Positions 34,355 through 43,692 of a stretch of DNA of 64,000 nucleotides are shown piece after piece. The stretch comes from Holophagales bacterium (GTDB lineage Bacteria > Acidobacteriota > Thermoanaerobaculia > Multivoradales > Multivoraceae): contig VXZQ01000005.1 in NCBI GenBank assembly GCA_009845425.1, positions 62,001-126,000 on the forward strand, in the 5' to 3' direction. A model generated the notes under the pieces. It had not been told where the DNA came from, searched no databases, and was given only the letters and a program-made list of their open reading frames with translations. Within the stretch, counting starts at the first letter, position 1, and every line of letters begins with the position of its first letter. Made by a program: the position numbers and the translations under genes.

Positions 34355-35304
34355 GCGAACCGGTCTGGCAGCGCGGCGACCTGCTGGGGGTCGCCGAGTT
34401 GTCCACGGCCGAGATCCTCCACGTCCTCGACACCGCGGAGTCGTTCGTCGAAGTAGCCGCGCGGCCGATCAAGAAGGTGCCGACCCTGCGGGGCAAGACG
34501 GTCATCAACCTGTTCTTCGAGCCGTCGACCCGCACGAGTTCCAGTTTCGAGATCGCCGAGAAGCGGCTCTCGGCGGACAACATCAACTTCTCGACTTCCT
34601 CCTCGTCCCTGTCCAAGGGCGAAACGCTGCTGGACACGGCCCGCAACCTGGAGGCGATGGCGCCGGATCTCGTCGTCATCCGGCACGCCCATCCGCGGGT
34701 GCCGCACGCGCTGGCGGAACGCATCGCGGCCGGTGTGATCAACGCCGGCGACGGCGCTCACGAGCATCCCACCCAGGCGCTGCTCGACGCCTTCACGATC
34801 CGCCGCCGGAAGGCTCGGGTGGAGGGCCTGAAGATCGCCATCGTCGGCGATGTGGCCCATAGCCGGGTCGTGCGCTCGAACGTTCTGTGCCTGACCAAAC
34901 TGGGCGCCGACGTCACGGTCGCCGGTCCCCGCACGATGATGCCGGAAAAGCCGGAGTCGCTCGGCGCCAGGGTTGTCTACTCGCTGGAGGAGGCGATCGA
35001 GGGCGCCGACGTCGTGATGATGCTGCGAGTGCAACTGGAGCGCCAGGCGCGGGCCTCCTTTCCCTCCGAACGGGAGTACTTCGAGTTCTTCGGACTCACC
35101 GCCGAGCGCCTGCGGGGCGCAAGGGACGACGCGATCATCATGCATCCGGGACCGATCAACCGCGGCATCGAGATCGCCAGCGAGGTCGCCGACGGACCCT
35201 GGTCGGTGATCCTCGAGCAGGTGGCGAATGGCGTCGCGGTGCGGATGGCGGTGCTCTACCTGCTGGCCGGCGCGAAGAGCGGAGCGGACGGAACCATGCC
35301 ATGA
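34351..35304 (+). CDS. pyrB: aspartate carbamoyltransferase catalytic subunit
   Basis: This 317-residue enzyme catalyses the committed step of pyrimidine synthesis, carbamoyl phosphate plus aspartate to carbamoyl aspartate. The carbamoyl phosphate site [13 protein letters not shown], the KGET loop (SKGETLLDT), HPTQALLD and HPGPINRG are all present. GTG at 34351 overlaps the pyrR stop, and its own stop overlaps pyrC (ATGA), so the three genes are translationally coupled. No pyrI regulatory subunit is present; PyrB may instead associate with the dihydroorotase, as in other class B systems. Confidence 0.95.
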   Translation: MSEPVWQRGDLLGVAELSTAEILHVLDTAESFVEVAARPIKKVPTLRGKTVINLFFEPSTRTSSSFEIAEKRLSADNINFSTSSSSLSKGETLLDTARNLEAMAPDLVVIRHAHPRVPHALAERIAAGVINAGDGAHEHPTQALLDAFTIRRRKARVEGLKIAIVGDVAHSRVVRSNVLCLTKLGADVTVAGPRTMMPEKPESLGARVVYSLEEAIEGADVVMMLRVQLERQARASFPSEREYFEFFGLTAERLRGARDDAIIMHPGPINRGIEIASEVADGPWSVILEQVANGVAVRMAVLYLLAGAKSGADGTMP

Positions 35305-36590
35305 GCGGATCGCTGATGATTCGCGGGGGCCGGGTTGTCGATCCGACCCAGGAACTCGACGGCCCGGCCGACATCCTGATCGAGGGCGGCAGGGTGGCGG
35401 CATGTGGCCCCGCCACCGACCCTCCCGACGGTGTGGGTGAGCTCGACGCCGCCGGGTTGGTGGTCGTGCCCGGCCTGATCGACATGCACGTCCACCTGCG
35501 CGAGCCGGGCCAGGAGTACAAGGAGACGATCGAGACCGGTACCCGGGCGGCGGCGGCGGGCGGGTTCACGGCCGTCGCCTGCATGCCGAACACGGACCCG
35601 GTGAACGACGAACCGTCACTGACCGAGTTCATGCTCAAGCAGGCGGAGCGGGCGGGCTGGGCCCGTGTGTACCCGATCGCGGCGGTCAGCCGGGGCCTGG
35701 AGGGCCGCGAGTTGACGGAGTTCGGGGCCCAGCGGCGGGCCGGAGCGGTCGCGGTCTCGGACGATGGCCGTCCGGTCTGGAGCGCCGCCCTCATGCGCCA
35801 GGCGCTGCGATACGCCCGGCACTTCGACCTGCCGGTCATCCAGCACGCCGAGGAACTCGCGCTCTCAGGCGACGGCGTCATGCACGAGGGACGCTTCTCG
35901 ACGCGGCTCGGTGTCGAGGGGATTCCTGGCGCCGCGGACGATGTCATGGTCTCCCGCGACCTCCTCCTGACCGCTGATACCGGCGGCCGCTACCACCTGG
36001 CGCACATGTCGACCGCGCGCAGCCTGGATCTGATCCGGACGGCGAGAGCCGATGGCCACCGGGTCACCTGCGAGGTCTCGGCCCATCACCTGCTGCTGAC
36101 GGACGAGGACGTCTTCGACTCGGGGCTGGACCCGAACTTCAAGATGCACCCGCCGCTGAGAAGCGCCGCTGACCGCGAGGCTCTGGTCGGGGGCCTCGCT
36201 GACGGCTCGATCGACGCGATCGCGAGCGATCACGCTCCTCACCATCCGGACGAGAAGGAACTCGACTTCGTCGCCTCGCCGAACGGCATCGTCGGCCTCG
36301 AGACGACGCTCAGCCTCTGTCTGGACCGGCTGGTGGGGAAGGGCGTGATCGACCTGGCGCGCCTCGTCGATCTGTTGTCGACGGCGCCCGCGCGGATCCT
36401 CCGGGTACCCGGGGGCAGCCTCGCGCCCGGGTCGCCAGGCGACGTGACCCTGATCGACCTGGAGCGCGAGGTCGAGGTCGATCCGGCAACGTTCCGGAGC
36501 AGGTCTCGGAACACGCCGTTCGCGGGCTGGGGGCTCCGCGGCGCGCCAGCCGGCACCGTGGTTGGCGGCCGGGTGATCGAACTGTCGTAG
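35301..36590 (+). CDS. pyrC: dihydroorotase, class I
   Basis: ATG at 35301 overlaps the pyrB stop. The 429-residue metal-dependent amidohydrolase interconverts carbamoyl aspartate and dihydroorotate. Metal ligands begin with His63 and His65 in [10 protein letters not shown]. Downstream are [33 protein letters not shown] and [12 protein letters not shown], with the class I ending [17 protein letters not shown]. It is convergent with the SDR gene, 14 nt beyond its stop. Confidence 0.95.
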   Translation: MSGSLMIRGGRVVDPTQELDGPADILIEGGRVAACGPATDPPDGVGELDAAGLVVVPGLIDMHVHLREPGQEYKETIETGTRAAAAGGFTAVACMPNTDPVNDEPSLTEFMLKQAERAGWARVYPIAAVSRGLEGRELTEFGAQRRAGAVAVSDDGRPVWSAALMRQALRYARHFDLPVIQHAEELALSGDGVMHEGRFSTRLGVEGIPGAADDVMVSRDLLLTADTGGRYHLAHMSTARSLDLIRTARADGHRVTCEVSAHHLLLTDEDVFDSGLDPNFKMHPPLRSAADREALVGGLADGSIDAIASDHAPHHPDEKELDFVASPNGIVGLETTLSLCLDRLVGKGVIDLARLVDLLSTAPARILRVPGGSLAPGSPGDVTLIDLEREVEVDPATFRSRSRNTPFAGWGLRGAPAGTVVGGRVIELS

Positions 36591-36604
36591 CCGGAGGGTC
36601 CGCT

Positions 36605-37411
36605 CTAGCCGATGCTGCGGCCTCCGTCGATGTCGAGGCAGACGCCGGTGAGGAAGGCTGCGTCGTCTGAGGCGAGGTAGGCGACGGCGGCGGCAACGTC
36701 GGCGGGTTCAGCGAGCCGGCCCAACGGGATCGTCTTCTGAAGGACGTCGCGTCCGGCGTCGTCCAGCTTCCGTCCCCCTGAGGGGCCCTTCATGAAGTCG
36801 GTGTCGGCGGCGACGGGGTTGACCGCGTTGACGCGGATGCCATGAGGCGCGAGTTCGGTCGCCAGTCCCCGAGTCAGGGTGATCACGGCCCCCTTCGTCG
36901 CGTTGTAGGCGGTGATCAGCGGTCGCGGTCGGACGGCGCCGATCGACGCCGTGTTCACGATCACGCCGCCTCCGCGTTCGAGCAGCCGCGGCACGCCGTG
37001 CACCACGCCCAGGTAGACGCTCTTCGTGTTCACCTCGAAGACCCGGTCGTAGTCGGCTTCGGCGAGCTTCCAGAGCGGCCGGGCCCGGTGGCAGTAGCCT
37101 GCGTTGTTGACAAGGATGTCGATGCCGCCGAACGCGCCGCAGGTCCGCTCCATCAGGCGCTTCACGTCGTCACCCTTCGATACGTCCACCGTTTCGAAGA
37201 GCGTCCTGGCGCCGCGCCTGGCGAGCTGGGCCGTCGTCCTTTTCCCCTTAGCCGAATCGATGTCCGCGAGCGCGACGGCTGCGCCTTCTTCGGCGAGCCT
37301 TCGTGCGATGGCGCGGCCGAAACCGCCGGCGGCGCCGGTCACGACCGCGACCTTTCCGGCAAAGCGGGAATCGGCGCGCGCGCTGTCGTTCTTGCTGTTC
37401 GAGTCGTCCAT
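36605..37411 (-). CDS. short-chain dehydrogenase/reductase
   Basis: This is a classical SDR of 268 residues. The nucleotide-binding TGAAGGFGRAIA is at about 26-37, with LVNNAGY, a catalytic Ser in VNTASIGAV, and YNATKGAV giving Tyr and Lys. The C-terminus DIDGGRSIG is typical of glucose/ribitol dehydrogenase-like SDRs. The acidic residue after the second strand (LADID) suggests NAD preference. It is divergent from the TcuA-like gene with a 66-nt gap. Substrate unknown. Confidence 0.88.
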   Translation of the reverse strand: MDDSNSKNDSARADSRFAGKVAVVTGAAGGFGRAIARRLAEEGAAVALADIDSAKGKRTTAQLARRGARTLFETVDVSKGDDVKRLMERTCGAFGGIDILVNNAGYCHRARPLWKLAEADYDRVFEVNTKSVYLGVVHGVPRLLERGGGVIVNTASIGAVRPRPLITAYNATKGAVITLTRGLATELAPHGIRVNAVNPVAADTDFMKGPSGGRKLDDAGRDVLQKTIPLGRLAEPADVAAAVAYLASDDAAFLTGVCLDIDGGRSIG

Positions 37412-37440
37412 CGTGAGTATCCCCCCGGGTTTCGGGCGGC

Positions 37441-37446
37441 TACGCT
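37441..37446 (+). promoter_or_regulatory. -10-like TACGCT upstream of the TcuA-like gene
   Basis: TACGCT lies 31 nt before the ATG at 37478, which has a GGGGAG ribosome site. The same hexamer recurs at plausible -10 positions upstream of pyrR, the cupredoxin/oxidase operon and the PQQ operon. No -35 match is visible. Confidence 0.3.
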
Positions 37447-37477
37447 ACCCGGGTTCAGCGCCGGACGAGGGGAGTTG

Positions 37478-38971
37478 ATGGAAGAGCGAGCAGCAGTCAA
37501 GCGGCGCGTGGTCGTCGTCGGCGCCGGCAACGCGGCGCTGTGCGCCGCCCTCGCGGCCCGGGAGGAGGGCGCGTCGGTGACGGTGCTGGAGCGTGCGCCG
37601 CGGGCCGAGCGGGGAGGAAACAGCCGCTTCACGATGGCGGCGATGCGCTTCGCCTACGACGGCCTGGACGATCTGCGCGAGGTGGCCACCGGCCTGACCG
37701 AGGAGGAAATCGAGGCCAGCGACTTCGGAACGTATCCGGCGCGACGGTTCGTCGAGGACCTCGAACGGACTGGCGGCGGTCGAGCCAACCCCGATCTGGT
37801 CGGGATCCTCGTGGGGAAGAGCCGGCGCACGCTGCGCTGGATGCGACGACAGGGGGTCGAGTTCGTTCCGCTCTACGCGGGTCAGGCGTTCGAGGTCGAT
37901 GGCAAGCGCCGGTTCTGGGGCGGTCTGACGTTGCAGGCGCGGGGAGGCGGCCCCGGTCTGGTGGCGGCCCTCGAGCGGGCGGCCGAGCAGGCAGGCATCG
38001 AGACGCGCTACGGTTGCCGGGCGGTGGGCCTGTGCGTAAAGGAGGGCGCCGTGTGCGGGGTCGAGGTCGAGGAGGCGTCGGTTCACAGCGTCCTCGAGGC
38101 CGACAGCGTCGTCCTCGCCAGCGGCGGCTTCGAGGCGAATCGTGACTGGCGACGCCGCTACCTCGGCGAGGGCTGGGAAGAGGCCAAGGTCAGGGGCAGC
38201 CGTTACAACGAAGGCTGTGGCATCCGCATGGCCCTTGAAGCCGGCGCCGGAAGGGCCGGACAGTGGTCCGGCTGCCACGCCGTGGCGTGGGATCTGAACG
38301 CGCCTGAGGTCGGCAATCTCGAGGTCCGTCACCACTACCAGAAGCACAGCTATCCGCTCGGCATCGTCGTCAACGCGAGGGGAGAGCGGTTTCTCGACGA
38401 GGGCGCGGACTTCCGGAACTACACCTACGCCAGGTACGGCCGCGAGGTGCTGGAGCAGCCGGGACGTTTCGCCTGGCAGGTGTTCGATGCGCGGGTCGCT
38501 CACCTGCTGCGGGACGAGTACCGAAAACGGCACGCAACGCGGGTCGAAGCCGACTCGCTGCCGGAACTCGCCGAGCGCCTCGAGGGCGTGGACGCCGAAG
38601 CGTTCCTGCGGACGGTCGGCGAGTTCAACGTCGCGGTGCGTCGGGAAGTGCGCTTCGACCCCAGCTTCCGCGATGGCCGCTCGACCCGCGGCCTAGCCCT
38701 GAACAAGTCGAATTGGGCCAACCCGATCGAGGAGCCGCCGTTCGAGGCCTTCGCGGTGACCTGCGGCATCACGTTCACGTTCGGGGGACTTTCGATCGAT
38801 CGGCGCGCCAGGGTGCTCGACGAAGACGGCCGGCCGATTCCGCGTCTGTTCGCCGCGGGCGAACTCGTCGGCGGCCTGTTCTATGACAACTACCCGGGCG
38901 GTTCGGGGCTGACGGCGGGCGCGGTGTTCGGCCGTCTGGCTGGCCGGGGAGCGGGCCGGTTCGATGCCTGA
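37478..38971 (+). CDS. tcuA: FAD-dependent tricarballylate dehydrogenase-like flavoprotein
   Basis: This 497-residue member of the fumarate reductase/succinate dehydrogenase flavoprotein family has FAD binding at VVVVGAGNAALCAALAAREEGASV. The GGNSRFTM segment and KSNWANPIEEPPFEAFAVTCGITFTFGGLSID region are characteristic of TcuA. Its C-terminal FAD site is AGELVGGLFYDNYPGGSGLTAGAVFGR. The TcuB partner (iron-sulfur/haem) is not adjacent, so the electron acceptor is unknown and the gene name is by family. Its stop overlaps the next gene by 8 nt. Confidence 0.8.
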   Translation: MEERAAVKRRVVVVGAGNAALCAALAAREEGASVTVLERAPRAERGGNSRFTMAAMRFAYDGLDDLREVATGLTEEEIEASDFGTYPARRFVEDLERTGGGRANPDLVGILVGKSRRTLRWMRRQGVEFVPLYAGQAFEVDGKRRFWGGLTLQARGGGPGLVAALERAAEQAGIETRYGCRAVGLCVKEGAVCGVEVEEASVHSVLEADSVVLASGGFEANRDWRRRYLGEGWEEAKVRGSRYNEGCGIRMALEAGAGRAGQWSGCHAVAWDLNAPEVGNLEVRHHYQKHSYPLGIVVNARGERFLDEGADFRNYTYARYGREVLEQPGRFAWQVFDARVAHLLRDEYRKRHATRVEADSLPELAERLEGVDAEAFLRTVGEFNVAVRREVRFDPSFRDGRSTRGLALNKSNWANPIEEPPFEAFAVTCGITFTFGGLSIDRRARVLDEDGRPIPRLFAAGELVGGLFYDNYPGGSGLTAGAVFGRLAGRGAGRFDA

Positions 38972-40007
38972 GCCTTCCGTCGACGGCAGCGTTCGTCTCG
39001 GGAACCTCCAGATCCACGGCCCGCGCGGGCGCGTGCGCTACTTCGATGTGACCTTCGCGAGGCTCCGGCTCGGGTTGGCGGCGCTGATCCTCGTTGGTTC
39101 CCTCGTGGTCAATGCCGCTCTGGTCGCGCCGGTCGTCGTGCGCTCCCAGTTCTCAAGGGCCGGGCAGGTCGAGGTTTTCGAGGAACACAGGCGACTGGCG
39201 GCCCGTTTCGAGGCATTGGCCGAACGCTACTCGGAGGTCCGCCAACTGGCATCGGAGCTGGATAGTCGACTGTGCAAGATCATCCTGGCCTACGGTGTCG
39301 GGGCGCCAGCGAACGAAGGATGCGGCGAGGCCGTCGACGTCCTGGAGGAACCCGCCCTCACCCTGCAGCAGGGCGAGGTGGTGCTGATCGAGTCAGGCGT
39401 CGAGGAAGACGTGGAACGAGTGACCGGGCGCATCGATGGCCGTCTGGAGGCGGCCTTCGAGGTCGAACGAGCCGAGCCCGGACTCGTCGAGTCGACGCCG
39501 TCCGCGGTTCCGCTCCGGGGCGACGACTTCGTCCTCGTCGGTCCGTTCGGACAGGCGCGGAACCGGGTGACGGGCGTTGAGGAGTTCCACTACGGCATCG
39601 ATCTCGCGGCTTCCGCCGGGGCTCCGGTGCTGGCCACCGCGGCCGGTCGCGTGACCTATGCGGGGCGGGGCGCTGCTTTGGGCCGTTCCTGGGTTCGCTA
39701 CGGGCGGATCGTGGGAATCCGGCATGGTGACCGGTTCATCACCCTGTTCGGGCACCTGGATACGACAGAGGTGCGAGCGGGCGAATCGGTCAGCCGCGGG
39801 CAGCGCATCGGCACCGTCGGTGCGACCGGATGGAGCGTGGAGCCGAACCTCCACTACGGTGTGCTGCGCCGGCGCGGTGACGGAGGGTACTTCGCCGTCG
39901 ATCCCCGCATCCACATCCTGGACTACCGCTGGAACGAGGAGGGTTTCATCGCCTCCGATCGGACGCCGGCGAATCCTCTGACGCTGCCGGCAACGTTGCG
40001 GAGATAA
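38964..40007 (+). CDS. membrane-anchored M23 family metallopeptidase
   Basis: This 347-residue protein has an N-terminal cytoplasmic tail, one transmembrane helix at about 33-55 and a short coiled coil at about 65-95. A C-terminal LytM domain carries zinc ligands in FHYGIDLAA and in NLHYGVLRR, plus the FGHLDTTEV block. Such proteins cleave peptidoglycan cross-links or, when degenerate, activate amidases. The His-x3-Asp and His-x-His-type positions look intact (LHYG carries one His only), so activity should be tested. Confidence 0.85.
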   Translation: MPEPSVDGSVRLGNLQIHGPRGRVRYFDVTFARLRLGLAALILVGSLVVNAALVAPVVVRSQFSRAGQVEVFEEHRRLAARFEALAERYSEVRQLASELDSRLCKIILAYGVGAPANEGCGEAVDVLEEPALTLQQGEVVLIESGVEEDVERVTGRIDGRLEAAFEVERAEPGLVESTPSAVPLRGDDFVLVGPFGQARNRVTGVEEFHYGIDLAASAGAPVLATAAGRVTYAGRGAALGRSWVRYGRIVGIRHGDRFITLFGHLDTTEVRAGESVSRGQRIGTVGATGWSVEPNLHYGVLRRRGDGGYFAVDPRIHILDYRWNEEGFIASDRTPANPLTLPATLRR

Positions 40008-40023
40008 CAGGAGACGTTGGTTC

Positions 40024-40689
40024 ATGGGCTATCGAGCAGTCATCTTCGACCTGGGAGGAGTCGTCTTCGGCTCCCCGCTGCACGCCATCCGGCGCTACGA
40101 ACAGGCGAACGGCATTGAGGAGAACTTCGTCAACCGCCTCGTCGTGGCGGCCGGGCCGGGAGGATCCTGGCAGCGCATGGAACGGGGCGAGCTGGTCATG
40201 GGGCCGGGCTTCTTCGCCGCCTTCGACGACGATGTGAGGGCGGCCGATCCCGCGGTGGCCGAGCGTTTCTCGGCCGAAGAAATGATGGCGGCGATAGCGG
40301 AGGAGTCGAAGCCCAGGCCGCGGATGATCGACGCGCTGCGCCGGTTGCGCGCCCGCGGCTACACCGTGGCGGCGTTGACGAACAACTGGGTCAGCGAGGA
40401 GGAACGGGAGCCCGCGGATGCTGAGGAGGCCGCGATGCGGGCCGAAGTCCGGGCGCTCTTCGACGACTACGTCGAGTCGAGCGTCGTCGGCCTGCGCAAG
40501 CCGGATCCGGCGATCTACCGCCTGGCCTGCGGCCGGATCGGCGTCGAACCTCGCGAGGCAGTGTTCCTGGACGACATCGGGTCGAACCTGAAGAGCGCGC
40601 GGGCGCTCGGCATGACGACGATCAAGGTCGACGACCCGGACGATGCCCTCGCCGAACTCTGGAGGACGCTGGCTACTCCGGAAGGCTGA
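40024..40689 (+). CDS. HAD family hydrolase, epoxide-hydrolase-N/YihX-like
   Basis: This 221-residue HAD subfamily IA protein has motif I VIFDLGGVVF, motif II LTNNW, motif III Lys in GLRKPDPAIY and motif IV FLDDIGSNLKSAR. The first Asp of motif I is the nucleophile, but the usual second Asp is Gly (DLGG), as in soluble epoxide hydrolase N-domains and YihX phosphatases. It is transcribed after the peptidase gene with a 16-nt gap and converges on the lipoprotein gene with a 17-nt 3' overlap. Confidence 0.87.
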   Translation: MGYRAVIFDLGGVVFGSPLHAIRRYEQANGIEENFVNRLVVAAGPGGSWQRMERGELVMGPGFFAAFDDDVRAADPAVAERFSAEEMMAAIAEESKPRPRMIDALRRLRARGYTVAALTNNWVSEEEREPADAEEAAMRAEVRALFDDYVESSVVGLRKPDPAIYRLACGRIGVEPREAVFLDDIGSNLKSARALGMTTIKVDDPDDALAELWRTLATPEG

Positions 40690-41467
40690 ACGTGAGATCG
40701 ACCGTCGCGGTGAGCCCGTCGAGCAGCGTCACGCCGGACCGCATCGTGCCGAGACGTTCGTGCCAGGCCTCGATCGTGTAGGTGCCGGCCGGGAGCCCGG
40801 GAATCTCGAACGAACCGTCCGGCCCGGAGACGGCGAAGTAGGGGTGGCTGAAGACCCCGACGTAGCTCGACATCCACGGGTGGACGTCGCACTTGATCCG
40901 GAACGCCGGCTCCTCGTCTGTGAAAGAGAATGTGGCCTGCTTGATGGCTGCTGGCATGGCCCGGTTGAAGGGGCGGTTGACCTCGGACAGCGAGTGGACG
41001 TTGTGGAGCAGCTCGTCCGAGTTCAGCACCTTGAGTTCCTGGCCCACCATGATGCCGGCGACGCGGGGCGTGTAGCGGCAGCCCTGCTGGTCGATGACGG
41101 GCGGCTCCGCCGGCGGGTAGGGGCCCTGCGGAACGTTGTCGGCGACGTAGACGAGGACGTTGGCCAGGCCGGCCTGGTCGTCGACCGCGAGGATCTCCGG
41201 ATAGACCGGCCCGGAGTGTTTCGCGGCGCACGCCGGGTCCGCGTCCATGTTGAGGGCCGGCAGGTTCGGGAGTTCGCCTTCGAAGCGGACAGAGCCGGCG
41301 ATCGAACTGCTGCCGAGAGGTTCGGTGGGTACGGCTTCTGGGGCTGAGGCAGCATCGCCGCCGGAGTCCTCCGGCGCCTCGCTGGCGCAGCCGGCCAGGA
41401 CGAGAGCGAAGAGAAGAAGGGCCGTGGAGAGGGCCGGTCGAAGCGTGATTGTCCGTGTGCAGATCAT
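40673..41467 (-). CDS. lipoprotein with cupredoxin-like copper site and carboxypeptidase-regulatory-like domain
   Basis: This 264-residue protein has a lipobox LVLAGC (Cys about 27) and an acidic linker. A beta-sandwich follows with LLHNVHSLSE and IKCDVHPWMSSYVGVF, then a CnaB-like domain (GSFEIPGLPAGTYTIEAWHE). The His in the first block plus Cys, His and Met in C-x2-H-x2-M look like type-1 copper ligands. It is clearly paralogous to the exported protein at 45046-45762 on the other side of the ACIII genes. A periplasmic electron carrier between ACIII and the oxidase is a reasonable inference. A TAGAAT hexamer 6 nt before ATG suggests a leaderless transcript. Confidence 0.78.
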   Translation of the reverse strand: MICTRTITLRPALSTALLLFALVLAGCASEAPEDSGGDAASAPEAVPTEPLGSSSIAGSVRFEGELPNLPALNMDADPACAAKHSGPVYPEILAVDDQAGLANVLVYVADNVPQGPYPPAEPPVIDQQGCRYTPRVAGIMVGQELKVLNSDELLHNVHSLSEVNRPFNRAMPAAIKQATFSFTDEEPAFRIKCDVHPWMSSYVGVFSHPYFAVSGPDGSFEIPGLPAGTYTIEAWHERLGTMRSGVTLLDGLTATVDLTFSLPE

Positions 41468-41473
41468 GCGCCT

Positions 41474-41479
41474 ATTCTA
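41474..41479 (-). promoter_or_regulatory. -10-like hexamer TAGAAT, leaderless architecture
   Basis: TAGAAT is followed by exactly 6 nt and the ATG at 41467 on the minus strand, leaving no room for a ribosome site. The arrangement matches TANNNT-N6-ATG leaderless promoters known from Deinococcus and actinobacteria. Confidence 0.45.
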
Positions 41480-41531
41480 AGGTGCCGCAGGACGGTTGCG
41501 CCGGGTTTCTCGCGCCGTACGGTCCGTTTCC

Positions 41532-41560
41532 TTGACCGCGATAGGGGCGGGTGTTAGCTT
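41532..41560 (+). promoter_or_regulatory. promoter of the actCDF operon
   Basis: TTGACC (41532-41537), a 17-nt spacer and TAGCTT (41555-41560) lie 61 nt before the actC start. This places an operon start directly at actC and argues against loss of upstream act genes by window choice, because the next gene upstream is divergent. Confidence 0.5.
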
Positions 41561-41621
41561 CCGCGCGATTCGTGGCCCGGCCGGCCCTTGAGGGCACAGC
41601 CGCCCTATCTCCAGGCCCTCG

Positions 41622-43082
41622 ATGGCACAGAGTCAGGACAACACTCAGGAACCCGTCGCCGGGCGTGCGCCGCTGATCGTCGGCGGCTACGACTTCCGTT
41701 CCCTGACGGAAGCGGTCGCGGTGCCGGTCGAGCGCAAGACGCCGATCGGCTGGTGGTTCTTCTTCCTGCCGTCGTTGGCGATGCTGGGCCTCTTCGGGGT
41801 CTCGATCGGCTGGCTGTTCTGGGAAGGCACCGGCATCTGGGGCCTGAACAACCCGGTCAACTGGGGCTTCGCGATCGTCAACTTCGTCTTCTGGGTCGGC
41901 ATCGGTCACGCCGGCACGTTGATTTCCGCGATCCTCTTCCTCTTCCGGCAGAAGTGGCGCACCTCGATCAACCGCGCGGCGGAGGCGATGACGATCTTTG
42001 CCGTCATGTGCGCCCTGGTCTTCCCGGGAATCCACGTCGGCCGCGTGTGGGTCGCCTACTGGATGTTCCCGCTGCCGAACCAGATGGACATGTGGCCGAA
42101 CTTCCGCAGCCCGCTGATCTGGGACGTGTTCGCGGTCTCGATCTACGGCACCGTCTCCCTGATGTTCTGGTACGTCGGCCTGATTCCCGACCTGGCGACG
42201 ATCCGCGACCGCGCCAAGACGCGGATCAAGCAGATCGCCTACGGCATCTTCGCTCTGGGCTGGCGCGGCTCGCACCGCAACTGGCTCCACTACGAGCGGG
42301 CCTACCTGATGCTGGCCGGGCTGGCGACGCCGCTGGTCCTCTCCGTCCATTCCGTGGTGTCGATGGACTTCGCCACCGCCCAGTTGCCGGGATGGCACAC
42401 GACGATCTTTCCGCCCTACTTCGTCGCCGGCGCCATCTTCTCCGGCTTCGCCATGGTCATGACCCTGATGCTGATCTGCCGGGTCCTGTTCGAGATGGAG
42501 GACATCATCACGATGCGCCACCTCGAGAACATGGCCAAGATCATGCTGCTGACCGGGTGCATGGTCGGCTACGCCTACGGAATCGAGATGTTCATCGCCT
42601 GGTACAGCGGCAACCCGTACGAGCAGTTCGCCTTCGCGAACCGCGCCCTGGGCCCGTACGCCTGGGCCTACTGGATCATGGTGAGCTGCAACGTGCTGAC
42701 GCCGCAGTTGTTCTGGTTCAAGAAGATGCGCAACCACATCGGCTGGCTGTTCATCTCCTCGATCCTGATCAACATCGGCATGTGGTTCGAGCGTTTCGTC
42801 ATCGTCACCTCGTCGCTGCACCGCGACTTCCTGCCCGCAAACTGGGACTACTACCAGGCGACCTTCTGGGACTTCGCTTCGCTGATCGGCAGCTTCGGCC
42901 TGTTCTTCACGATGTTCTGCCTGTTCGCCCGGTTCCTGCCGCTGGTGGCGACGGCGGAGGTCAAGACCGTGCTGCCGGAGGCCGATCCGCACCAGGGCGA
43001 GGAACTGGTGCGCGTGGTGCCAGCCGGCGCCGGAACGGAACCTGCGCCGCAGGCGGCGCCGGCCGGCGGGGGAGGGTCGTGA
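41622..43082 (+). CDS. actC: alternative complex III subunit ActC (NrfD-like)
   Basis: This 486-residue polytopic NrfD/PsrC-type protein has about ten helices. Typical ActC features are [56 protein letters not shown] and a quinone-site region [10 protein letters not shown]. In alternative complex III, ActC oxidises menaquinol or ubiquinol next to ActB. Here it is the first gene of the operon: actA and actB, normally upstream, are absent. Its stop is followed by actD after 1 nt. Confidence 0.92.
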   Translation: MAQSQDNTQEPVAGRAPLIVGGYDFRSLTEAVAVPVERKTPIGWWFFFLPSLAMLGLFGVSIGWLFWEGTGIWGLNNPVNWGFAIVNFVFWVGIGHAGTLISAILFLFRQKWRTSINRAAEAMTIFAVMCALVFPGIHVGRVWVAYWMFPLPNQMDMWPNFRSPLIWDVFAVSIYGTVSLMFWYVGLIPDLATIRDRAKTRIKQIAYGIFALGWRGSHRNWLHYERAYLMLAGLATPLVLSVHSVVSMDFATAQLPGWHTTIFPPYFVAGAIFSGFAMVMTLMLICRVLFEMEDIITMRHLENMAKIMLLTGCMVGYAYGIEMFIAWYSGNPYEQFAFANRALGPYAWAYWIMVSCNVLTPQLFWFKKMRNHIGWLFISSILINIGMWFERFVIVTSSLHRDFLPANWDYYQATFWDFASLIGSFGLFFTMFCLFARFLPLVATAEVKTVLPEADPHQGEELVRVVPAGAGTEPAPQAAPAGGGGS

Positions 43083-43083
43083 C

Positions 43084-43692
43084 ATGGGCCTGATGACCCT
43101 GGACGTGCCGGAAGCGTCGGCGGGCTATAGCCACTACGGTGTGCTGGCCCGCTTCGAGACCGCCAAGGCGCTCTACCGAGCCTGTGAGGCGGTTCGGGAC
43201 GCCGGCTACTCGAAGTGGGACGCGCTGACGCCGTTTCCCGTACATGGCCTCGAGAAGGCGATGGGACTGAAGCCGTCCAAACTGCCGTTCCTCGTGCTGG
43301 CCACGGGGCTTTCCGGCGCCGGGCTCGGTTTCGCCTTGCAGAGCTGGGTTCACATCCAGGGCTACCCGCTGATCATCAGCGGCAAGCCGCTGTTCACCTG
43401 GCCCGCCTTCGTGCCGGTCACCTTCGAGCTCGGTGTGCTCGGCGCGGCGCTGGGGGCGGTGCTTGGAATGTTCGCCTTCAACAAGTTGCCCACCTACCAC
43501 CATCCGCTGTTCCGGTCGAAGAACTTCACGCGGGTCACGGACGACGGTCTGTTCATCGCCATCGAGGCCTGGGATCCGAAGTACGACGACCGGGACACCG
43601 CGGAGTTCCTGAGCGGGCTCGGGGCGGTCGAGGTGGAGCACGTGCCGATCGACGATCCGGCGGACGATAGTGACGGGGGAGGCGCCGCCTGA
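43084..43692 (+). CDS. actD: alternative complex III subunit ActD (DUF3341)
   Basis: This 202-residue DUF3341 protein has two transmembrane helices (about 78-98 and 120-142) and a soluble N-terminal ferredoxin-like region (YSHYGVLARFETAKALYRACEAVRDAGYSKWDALTPFPVHG). The C-terminal conserved block is FRSKNFTRVTDDGLFIAIE. It packs beside ActC in the complex. Its stop shares one base with the actF start (TGATG). The monohaem actE usually found between actD and actF is missing. Confidence 0.92.
   Translation: MGLMTLDVPEASAGYSHYGVLARFETAKALYRACEAVRDAGYSKWDALTPFPVHGLEKAMGLKPSKLPFLVLATGLSGAGLGFALQSWVHIQGYPLIISGKPLFTWPAFVPVTFELGVLGAALGAVLGMFAFNKLPTYHHPLFRSKNFTRVTDDGLFIAIEAWDPKYDDRDTAEFLSGLGAVEVEHVPIDDPADDSDGGGAA

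Noticed and set aside
36842..37477. Extended N-terminus for the TcuA-like gene (212 more codons)
   Set aside because: The extension is antisense to the SDR gene and precedes the FAD-binding MEERAAVKRRVVVVGAG start, which has a good GGGGAG ribosome site at 37478.
41472..43085. Minus-strand open frame of 537 codons over actC
   Set aside because: The product is rich in Arg, Asp, His and Gln with no recognisable motif, and the plus-strand frame encodes a clear ActC.
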